This document shows positions 32,726-38,815 of a DNA stretch of 38,815 nt, piece by piece; position 1 is the stretch's first letter, and each line of letters begins with the position of its first letter. The stretch is from Streptomyces phaeochromogenes (lineage in GTDB: Bacteria > Actinomycetota > Actinomycetes > Streptomycetales > Streptomycetaceae). Where the stretch lies: contig NZ_LIQZ01000157.1 in the NCBI RefSeq assembly GCF_001418655.1, positions 1 through 38,815 on the forward strand, given 5' to 3'. The translations under genes were made by a program, and so were the position numbers. The notes under the pieces are model-generated. The model saw only the letters and a list, made by a program, of their open reading frames with translations, ran no database searches and was not told the DNA's origin.

Positions 32726-34168
32726 TCAGCGGACGACCAGCGGTCGGAACGCGGAGCGCACGTTGGACTTGGACTCGGTGACGTACCTGGTCGACGGCGG
32801 GCCCGAGTCGGAGTCGCTGGAGGTGAAATACGTGATGCGGGACGGGCAACTCGACCCGTTGATCTGGATCTTACGCTTGGCGACGAGTTTGCCGGTGCGC
32901 ACCTCGTAGACCTTCACCGGGACCGCGATCTTGTGGAAGGTCACGTACGTGGTGGACCCGGAGGACTTGCCTTGGTACGGGCAGGTCCGGACGGAGCTGC
33001 CGAAGGTGTCCTCGCCCATGCAGACCACCAGGACGGCGTCGGCCGCGTCGGTGGCCTTCCAGGAACCGGGGAGTTTGTCGGAGTAGTCCTGGCCGTATGT
33101 GTTGCCGGTGTAGAACAGCGCGCGGTTGGTGCCCTTGCCCATGGGCTTGGCGCCGCTGTACTTCGCCGGGCGGGAGCAGTACGCGGGCTGGGAGCCGGTG
33201 CCGCCCGGTGCGAGCAGACTGCGGACGTTGGCCAACTCGATGCTCTGGGTGGCCTTCCGGGCTCCCTTCCTGGCCTTGTCCGCCAGGTCGTCGCCGGGGT
33301 AGCGGTCCAGCAACTGCTCGTAGTGCGCCAGGGCGTTCTGCCAACTGCTGTCCGCCATCAGCTCGTCACCGCAGCCGACGAGCGCGGCGGGTGCGGTCCG
33401 CCGGGCCGTGCCGGCGGACCGGTCCAGTACGTCGTGGCTGCGCTTGCGGTCGCGGAGCCATTCGGTGACGGTGACGGTGGTGCAGGGGTCCTTGGCGGGC
33501 AGGCTGCCGAGGAATCCGGTCAGGGTCTTCTCGACCGTCTTCTCGTTGCCGGGTTCGGCGAGGACGGAGGCGAGTGTGCCGAAGCCCTCGTCCAGGGCAT
33601 CGGTGTTCCCGGTCAGCGCGGTGTTCAGTTCGGTCCGGGCCGACCGCAGCCGGTCGCACGCCTCTACGGTCTCGTCGCCGCGGGCGGCCAGCGGGGCGTC
33701 GGCGACGCGGTGCCCGAACCACACCCTGTCCTGGGCGGTCAACACCCCGGCGCAGTCGCCTCGTTCGCGGGCCTCGGTGACGCTCCGCCCGATGCTGGAC
33801 GCGTCGAAGCGCAGCAGCGTCACGGCCAGCACCACCGACAGCGTGACGCAGAGGGCGACCACGCGGTCACGGCGCAGCGCGACCCCGCTGCCGCCCCTGC
33901 TCGCCAGGAACCACCCGTGGGCGACGACCGCGACCCACCACACGAGCACGGCGATCTCGTACGCCGGCCGGGCGGTCGAGACGAGCCGGGAGACGAGCAC
34001 GACGGTGACGACCGCGGCTGCGACGGCGAGTCTGCGCCGCCGCAGCATCAGGTAACCGACACCGAGAAGGGAGGCGTTGCCGAGGGCGACGGCCAGTGGG
34101 TCGTGCGCCCGGCTCTCGGTGGGCGTGGGCTGCGGCGCCTCGGGCTGGGCATGCGTCGGTTCGTTCAT
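32726..34168 (-). CDS. Membrane protein with large extracytoplasmic C-terminal region, function unknown
   Basis: Protein of 480 residues. Four hydrophobic helices are visible (about 23-41, 47-63, 70-90 and 103-120), then a long soluble region. The soluble part contains helical segments (SWQNALAHYEQLLDRYPGDDLADKARKGARKA resembles a TPR unit) and a C-terminal beta-rich part from about 340 with several cysteines (AYCSRPAKYSG, VVCMGEDTFGSSVRTCPYQGKSSG, SSCPSRITYF). No catalytic motif is recognised. The ATG at 34168 is chosen because GGGGGAGACC precedes it; an ATG at 34210 is in frame. It follows the proline-rich membrane-protein gene by 85 bp on the same strand and may be co-transcribed. Confidence 0.8.
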   Translation of the reverse strand: MNEPTHAQPEAPQPTPTESRAHDPLAVALGNASLLGVGYLMLRRRRLAVAAAVVTVVLVSRLVSTARPAYEIAVLVWWVAVVAHGWFLASRGGSGVALRRDRVVALCVTLSVVLAVTLLRFDASSIGRSVTEARERGDCAGVLTAQDRVWFGHRVADAPLAARGDETVEACDRLRSARTELNTALTGNTDALDEGFGTLASVLAEPGNEKTVEKTLTGFLGSLPAKDPCTTVTVTEWLRDRKRSHDVLDRSAGTARRTAPAALVGCGDELMADSSWQNALAHYEQLLDRYPGDDLADKARKGARKATQSIELANVRSLLAPGGTGSQPAYCSRPAKYSGAKPMGKGTNRALFYTGNTYGQDYSDKLPGSWKATDAADAVLVVCMGEDTFGSSVRTCPYQGKSSGSTTYVTFHKIAVPVKVYEVRTGKLVAKRKIQINGSSCPSRITYFTSSDSDSGPPSTRYVTESKSNVRSAFRPLVVR

Positions 34169-34253
34169 CCTGGTCTCCCCCGGTCGCAGAACGAGTCTCG
34201 ATGTCGGCATGGTGCAGCCCCGCCCCCGGGACCCCTCCCGGGGATACGCGCAC

Positions 34254-35219
34254 TCAGCGCATGAGCACGCCGCGCAGTGTGAGGCCGTAGTTGGTGCGAA
34301 GGCGGCGCAGTTCCCAGAGGCCCACCGCGGTGACCGACAGCGGCGCGCCGAGCGTGACAACGATCCGGACGGGCCCCGGCAGGGTGTCGTAGGCCCCTGT
34401 GAACATGTCCACCAATGCCATCTCCCACACGAGCGTGATGGCCAGCAGAGGCGGCACCGTCTCATGGATGTCCGCGGTGCGGAAGACATGGACGAGGGAC
34501 ATACCGATGCCGTAGAAGACGAACGGCAGGACCCAGACGATCGTGAGCAGGATGCCGACCACCGTGACCACCGTCATCACGGGATTGGTGGCGAACCGCC
34601 CGCCGGCGAAACCCGTGAGCACGCCCGCGGGGAACACGAACATGGCGCCCATGATGGCCAGGATCGAACCGAAGGGCTTCGCGGTGCGGCGCAGCAACTC
34701 CTGACGGGCCGGTGGCCGGGCCGCGGCGATCAGCAGACCGACGGCCACCGGGAAGGTCGCCGCGAGCACAAGTACGTTGATCCAGGCCTGGTTTCCGCGG
34801 TCGCTCGCGATGTCCCCCGCGGACTCGGCGAGTTTGTAGGAGATCGTCACCCACACGACGGCACACAGGCCGACGATGGTGCGGATCTTCTGGATGCGGG
34901 CGACCACCTCGTCGTCGACCCGGCCCGGCCGCGACGGTGTGAAGACCTTGCGCCCGATCGCGATGGGACCCGCGGTGCGCCACAGCCGCCCGAGCGGTCC
35001 CACGCGGCGCTGAGGCAACGGTCCCGGGTACGGCGGACCGGGTTGCGGAGGGTAAGGGTGGGGACCGTTGGGATACGGAGCGTTGGGGTACGGGGCGTTG
35101 GGCGGGTAACCGCCGGGCGGCGGTGGGGTGTTGTACGGGTATGGGCCCTGGGGCTGCGGAGGCACGTTGCCACCGTTCGGGTCGTACGGCGGCGGCCCCT
35201 GCGGGTTCCAGGCGTTCAT
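34254..35219 (-). CDS. Proline-rich N-terminus polytopic membrane protein, function unknown
   Basis: Protein of 321 residues. The first about 70 are a Pro/Asn/Tyr/Gly-rich low-complexity tail (NAPYPNAPYPNGPHPYPPQPGPPYPGPLP) of the kind found in actinomycete membrane proteins. A basic stretch follows (QRRVGPLGRLWRTAGPIAIGRK), then about six transmembrane helices (115-130, 146-167, 184-204, 213-240, 255-273 and 284-303). No family signature is recognised. The ATG at 35219 (MNAWNPQGPPPYDPNGG) has GGGGGAGCC upstream. The neighbour downstream on the same strand is also a membrane protein; the pair could form a complex. Confidence 0.82.
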   Translation of the reverse strand: MNAWNPQGPPPYDPNGGNVPPQPQGPYPYNTPPPPGGYPPNAPYPNAPYPNGPHPYPPQPGPPYPGPLPQRRVGPLGRLWRTAGPIAIGRKVFTPSRPGRVDDEVVARIQKIRTIVGLCAVVWVTISYKLAESAGDIASDRGNQAWINVLVLAATFPVAVGLLIAAARPPARQELLRRTAKPFGSILAIMGAMFVFPAGVLTGFAGGRFATNPVMTVVTVVGILLTIVWVLPFVFYGIGMSLVHVFRTADIHETVPPLLAITLVWEMALVDMFTGAYDTLPGPVRIVVTLGAPLSVTAVGLWELRRLRTNYGLTLRGVLMR

Positions 35220-35322
35220 CTCTGCGGCTCCCCCGATTCGCGGCTGAAGTGACGGACGCGTCGCCGCAGTGTATTGGTTGCAGACGGGAAGCATTTTCCG
35301 GAGGCCGGGGAGAGCGGCGGGG

Positions 35323-36033
35323 TCACTCCCAGACGACGACGTTGCGTCGCACGGGCACCGTCGAGGCGTCGGTGGCGAACAGTTCCGGCGAGTGCGCGCG
35401 GATGCGTTCGATGTCGCTGAAGACGGCCCGCAGGTGCGTACGCATGGCCGTGCGGGCGAGCGGGACGTCTCCGCCGACGATCGCCTCGAAGATCTCGCGG
35501 TGCTGGGCGGCGAAGACGGCCGGGGACACGTTCTCGTGCAGGCCGAGGCGGCGGGCCCGGTCCAGGTGGCCCTTGGCCGCGGCGACGGTGGTCCACACGT
35601 TGCCGTGACCGCTCAGGCGCATCAGGCCCTGGTGGAAAGCCTCGTCCAGATCGAAGAACTCCTCCAGGTCGAGGTCCGCGCGCCGCTGGCGGTTCAGGTT
35701 GCCCCGCAGCTCCTCGACGACCGCGGGGTCGAGCCGCTCGGGAAGATCGTCGAGCGAGGCGAGCTCCACCGCCTCCCGGAGGAACTGCGCGTCGGCGACC
35801 TGCGCCGGATCCACCCGCGACACGAACGACCCGATCTTCGGGAAGACCTGCACCAGGCCCTCCTGGGCCAGCAGGATCAGGCTCTCCCGCACGGGGGTGC
35901 GGCTGACGCCCAGCGACGCGGCGAGTTCGTTCTCCGAGAGGGCCGCGCCCGGGGGAAGTTCGAGGGTCAGGACCAACTGACGCAATTTCAGATAGATATC
36001 GCGCCGACTCGTCCGCCCGTTCGTTTGAGCCAT
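35323..36033 (-). CDS. GntR-family regulator, FadR subfamily (FCD domain)
   Basis: Regulator of 236 residues. N-terminal winged HTH: RDIYLKLRQLVLTLELPPGAALSENELAASLGVSRTPVRESLILLAQEGLVQVFPKIGSFV. The C-terminal FCD domain is all helical with the metal-site pattern around EEFFDLDEAFHQGLMRLSG and AAQHREIFEAIVGGD. The ATG at 36033 is preceded by a weak site. It is divergent from a mannonate dehydratase/fructuronate reductase pair and a 16-bp palindrome lies between them, so it likely senses a hexuronate intermediate. Confidence 0.92.
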   Translation of the reverse strand: MAQTNGRTSRRDIYLKLRQLVLTLELPPGAALSENELAASLGVSRTPVRESLILLAQEGLVQVFPKIGSFVSRVDPAQVADAQFLREAVELASLDDLPERLDPAVVEELRGNLNRQRRADLDLEEFFDLDEAFHQGLMRLSGHGNVWTTVAAAKGHLDRARRLGLHENVSPAVFAAQHREIFEAIVGGDVPLARTAMRTHLRAVFSDIERIRAHSPELFATDASTVPVRRNVVVWE

Positions 36034-36086
36034 GTGCACATCGTACGTAGGGCGGCGCCACAAGTATTGCCATGCTGCACGACAGA

Positions 36087-36102
36087 TGCTTGTATACAAG
36101 CA
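36087..36102. promoter_or_regulatory. Perfect palindrome TGCTTGTATACAAGCA, putative GntR operator
   Basis: A perfect 16-bp palindrome in the 101-bp gap between the GntR gene and the mannonate dehydratase gene, 33 bp before the latter's start. Its central TTGTATACAA is typical of FadR-type GntR operators. Confidence 0.85.
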
Positions 36103-36134
36103 CTTCGCGACCAGGAAGTACCCAAGGAGTACCT

Positions 36135-37343
36135 GTGAGCAAGATCGAACGCGTCGAGGTGTTCGTCGCCTCCCCCGGCCGGACCTTCGTCACGCTGCGT
36201 ATCACCACCACGGACGGGGTGACCGGCCTCGGTGACGCGACGCTCAACGGTCGTGAGCTGTCCGTGGCGAGCTATCTGCGCGACCACGTGGTTCCCCTGC
36301 TGATCGGCAAGGACCCCGCCCGTATCGAGGACGTGTGGCAGTACCTCTACAAGGGTGCCTACTGGCGGCGCGGACCGGTCACCATGACCGCGATCGCCGC
36401 CGTCGACACCGCCCTGTGGGACATCAAGGGCAAGACGGCCGGACTGCCCGTCTACCAGCTCCTCGGCGGCCGGTCCCGTAACGGCGTGCTGGTCTACTCG
36501 CACGCCAGCGGCACCGACACACCCTCGCTGCTGGACGACGTCGAACGCTATCTGGAGCTGGGCTACAAGGCCGTACGGGCGCAGGCCGCCGTGCCCGATG
36601 TCGGCGGCACGTACGGGGTGCGCAAGGGCAAGGTCTACGAGCCGGCCGCGACCGAGCTGCCCGACGAGCAGCCCTGGGACACCGAGGCCTATCTCGGCTT
36701 CGCGCCCACCTATCTGGAGGCGGTGCGGGAGCGCTTCGGTTTCGGCTTCCACCTGCTGCACGACGTGCACCACCGGCTGACCCCGATCGAGGCGGCCCGG
36801 TTCGGCAAGAGCGTCGAGGGCTGCCGGCTGTTCTGGATGGAGGACCCGACCCCGGCCGAGAACCAGGAGTCGTTCCGGCTGATCCGGCAGCACACCACGA
36901 CGCCGATCGCGGTCGGCGAGGTGATGAACTCGATCTGGGACGTCCAGCACCTGATCACCGAGCAGCTCATCGACTACGTACGCACCACCGTCGTCCACGC
37001 GGGCGGGATCACCCATCTCCGGAGGATCTTCGACCTCGCCGCGCTCTACCAGGTGCGGACCGGATCCCACGGGGCGACCGACCTCTCCCCCGTCAGCATG
37101 GCCGCCGCCGTGCACGTCGACATCAGCGTGCCGAACTTCGGTATCCAGGAGCACATGGGCCACCCCGACGAGACCGCCGAGGTGTTCCGGACGGGGGTGA
37201 CCTTCGCCGACGGCATGCTGCACCCCTCCGAGGAGCCGGGCCTCGGCGTCGAGTACGACGAGAAAGCCGCCGAGCGGTTCCCCTACCAGCGGCGCTACCT
37301 CCCGGTCGCCCGCCGTCTCGACGGGTCGGTGCACGACTGGTGA
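36135..37343 (+). CDS. manD: D-mannonate dehydratase ManD (enolase superfamily)
   Basis: Mandelate racemase-like dehydratase of 402 residues, converting D-mannonate to 2-keto-3-deoxygluconate. The catalytic pattern fits Man[10 protein letters not shown] with Asp210 and His212, MEDPTPAE with Glu236, GEVMNSIWD with Glu262, and [11 protein letters not shown] with His312. The loop GTYGVRKGK holds Tyr160. These numbers match the characterised ManD numbering almost exactly. Some ManD-subgroup members act on gluconate or are poor enzymes, so substrate remains inferred. The start is GTG at 36135 with AAGGAG 6 bp upstream. The stop overlaps the GTG of the next gene. Confidence 0.92.
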   Translation: MSKIERVEVFVASPGRTFVTLRITTTDGVTGLGDATLNGRELSVASYLRDHVVPLLIGKDPARIEDVWQYLYKGAYWRRGPVTMTAIAAVDTALWDIKGKTAGLPVYQLLGGRSRNGVLVYSHASGTDTPSLLDDVERYLELGYKAVRAQAAVPDVGGTYGVRKGKVYEPAATELPDEQPWDTEAYLGFAPTYLEAVRERFGFGFHLLHDVHHRLTPIEAARFGKSVEGCRLFWMEDPTPAENQESFRLIRQHTTTPIAVGEVMNSIWDVQHLITEQLIDYVRTTVVHAGGITHLRRIFDLAALYQVRTGSHGATDLSPVSMAAAVHVDISVPNFGIQEHMGHPDETAEVFRTGVTFADGMLHPSEEPGLGVEYDEKAAERFPYQRRYLPVARRLDGSVHDW

Positions 37344-38785
37344 GCGCCGACGACCTGTTGAACCGTGAGGCCCTCCTCCGGCTCGCGCCCGAGCTGCGGC
37401 CCGCCGTCGATCCGGCCGAACTGCGCACCCGTGTCGTCCACTTCGGGCTCGGCGCCTTCCACCGGGCGCACCAGGCCGTGTTCACCGAGCAGGCCGCCGC
37501 GCGCTCGGGCGAGCCCTGGGGCATCACCGCGGTCGCGCCCCGGTCGGCCGCGACGGTACGCGCCCTGCGGGACCAGGACTGTCTGTACTCGCTCACCGAA
37601 CGCCGTCCGGACGGGCACCGCACGCGTGTCGTGGGCTCGGTCGTCGGCGCGCTGGCCATGGGCCCCGATGCCAAGACCGTGGACGCGCTGCTCGCCGATC
37701 CCGAGGTGACGGTGGTGACGCTGACCGTGACGGAGAAGGGCTATCACCGCTTCCCGTCGACGGGCGGGCTCGACACCACGGCCGGACCAGTCGCCGCCGA
37801 CCTCGTGGCTGCCGCCGACGGGCCCCTCACCACGGTGGTCGGACGGCTGGCCGCCGGGCTGGCCGTGCGGATGCGGGCGGGGGCGCCCCCGATCAGTGTC
37901 GTGTCCTGCGACAACATGGCGGACAACGGCGCCGCGCTCGGCCGTGTGGTCCACGACTACATCCGTGCGTCGGCCTGGCCGGACCGTGCGGAGATCCTGG
38001 ACCGGATGGCCGAGGCCGTCGCCTTCCCCGCGACGGTCGTGGACCGGATCGTGCCCGCGACGAGCGACGCCGACCGGGCGGCGGCCGAAGCGGCGCTCGG
38101 GGTACGCGACGCCCTCCCCGTGACGGGCGAGCCGTACCGGCAGTGGGTGCTGGAGGACTCCTTCGCCGCGCCCCGGCCGCCCTGGGAGCTCGACGGCGCC
38201 CTGTTCGTGCCGGACGTCGCGCCCTATCAGCTCACCAAGCTGCGACTGCTCAACGGCTCCCACTCCGCCCTGGCCTGCCTCGGCAGCGCCGCGGGGCTCA
38301 CCACGATCGCCGGGACCATGGCGGCGGACTGGGGCGAGCGCCTCGTCCGGGCGCTGTGCGCGGAGGTCGCCCCCACCCTCCCGGCCGACGGCCCCGATCC
38401 GGTCGCGTACGCCGACGATCTCGTCGTACGTTTCCGCAATCCCGCCATGCACCACCTGCTGCGGCAGATCGGCACCGACGGATCACTGAAGATCACGGAA
38501 CGCTGGCTGCCGGCCCTGCGCGAACTGCGGGCCCGCGGCGAGAGCACCCCGGTCCTCGAACTCGCCCTCGCCGCCTGGGCGGACAGCACCCGACGGGCCG
38601 ACGCGCCCGCCGATCCGGCCGCCGAGGCGCTCGCCGCCTGCTGGGGGCCGTCGACCCGCCCCGCCGAGACCGTACGCGCACTGCTGCGCGTGCTCGGCGC
38701 GGCGGACCTCGCGGACGACAAGGCGCTCGTCGCCGCCGTCGCGGACCGGCTGCCCGCGCTGCGGACCGGCCGCGTCGAGATCTGA
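37340..38785 (+). CDS. Mannitol dehydrogenase family protein, probable fructuronate reductase (UxuB-like)
   Basis: Long-chain dehydrogenase of 481 residues. The N-terminal Rossmann part has [17 protein letters not shown] (33-49), then [10 protein letters not shown] and SCDNMADNG (189-197). The C-terminal catalytic site is [13 protein letters not shown], with Lys300, Asn305 and His308. The family contains mannitol dehydrogenase, fructuronate reductase and altronate oxidoreductase. Coupling (GTGA overlap) to a mannonate dehydratase makes fructuronate reductase (D-fructuronate to D-mannonate) the best assignment. Start is the overlapping GTG at 37340. Confidence 0.9.
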   Translation: MSADDLLNREALLRLAPELRPAVDPAELRTRVVHFGLGAFHRAHQAVFTEQAAARSGEPWGITAVAPRSAATVRALRDQDCLYSLTERRPDGHRTRVVGSVVGALAMGPDAKTVDALLADPEVTVVTLTVTEKGYHRFPSTGGLDTTAGPVAADLVAAADGPLTTVVGRLAAGLAVRMRAGAPPISVVSCDNMADNGAALGRVVHDYIRASAWPDRAEILDRMAEAVAFPATVVDRIVPATSDADRAAAEAALGVRDALPVTGEPYRQWVLEDSFAAPRPPWELDGALFVPDVAPYQLTKLRLLNGSHSALACLGSAAGLTTIAGTMAADWGERLVRALCAEVAPTLPADGPDPVAYADDLVVRFRNPAMHHLLRQIGTDGSLKITERWLPALRELRARGESTPVLELALAAWADSTRRADAPADPAAEALAACWGPSTRPAETVRALLRVLGAADLADDKALVAAVADRLPALRTGRVEI

Positions 38786-38815
38786 TCCCCTCGTCCCTCC
38801 CCACAGCATCCCCAC

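Noticed and set aside
32411..34264. Plus-strand open frame of 617 codons
   Set aside because: It starts inside the lipoprotein gene, crosses the perfect terminator at 32651-32693 and runs antisense to the membrane protein.

Overview
The window reads as a chromosomal segment of a Streptomyces or close relative. It is GC-rich, third codon positions are almost all G or C, GTG starts are common, and the gene types are typical of the genus: a GAF/SpoIIE phosphatase/HATPase fusion, an Rv1733c-like membrane protein, a GPP34 protein, a CGNR regulator and a Fur-KatG pair. I see no rRNA, tRNA, CRISPR array, insertion sequence or prophage. It looks like chromosomal DNA rich in regulator-plus-enzyme pairs, with about 40 protein genes.

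Layout. 1-2.9 kb: end of an NCS2 nucleobase permease, then a divergent ArsR regulator and Old Yellow Enzyme sharing a promoter with two identical dyads. 2.9-5.6 kb: an ECF41-type sigma factor with its NmrA-like oxidoreductase partner, and an Rv1733c-family membrane protein. 5.7-10.9 kb: Asp-box beta-propeller, uracil-DNA glycosylase translationally coupled to a BadF/NAGK-type kinase, a CbiX-like protein without metal ligands, and a lactonase-type propeller. 10.9-15.1 kb: a gene-poor gap, an unrecognised 217-residue protein, a membrane-anchored metallophosphoesterase and a FUSC transporter-like protein. 15.3-18.3 kb: Lrp/AsnC regulator, HAD phosphatase, an array of 66-bp repeats, then a TetR regulator and an SDR enzyme linked by three copies of one operator. 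18.4-23.8 kb: ferredoxin-NADP reductase with an iron-box-like upstream site, then the complete paaABCDE phenylacetyl-CoA epoxidase operon. 24-29 kb: methyltransferase, the phosphatase/anti-sigma-kinase fusion, CGNR regulator, TetR, GPP34 protein and a 58-residue protein. 29.2-32.7 kb: furA-katG peroxide defence and a lipoprotein. 32.7-35.2 kb: two membrane proteins. 35.3-38.8 kb: GntR regulator divergent from a mannonate dehydratase and a mannitol-dehydrogenase-type fructuronate reductase, which look like a hexuronate pathway.

The strongest signals beyond ordinary annotation are regulatory. A 21-bp dyad (GTCACC-N9-GGTGAC) abuts the start of the CGNR regulator and recurs twice in the promoter of the small-protein/GPP34 operon about 2.4 kb away, which suggests a small undescribed regulon. 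The ECF41 sigma factor has a matching promoter (TGTCACA-N16-GGTC) in front of its partner enzyme and carries an unusual N-terminal array of 11-residue repeats. TetR, ArsR and GntR pairs each have readable operators. Several regulators appear to be made from leaderless mRNAs. All functional calls rest on reading the sequence and family knowledge; no database search was run.
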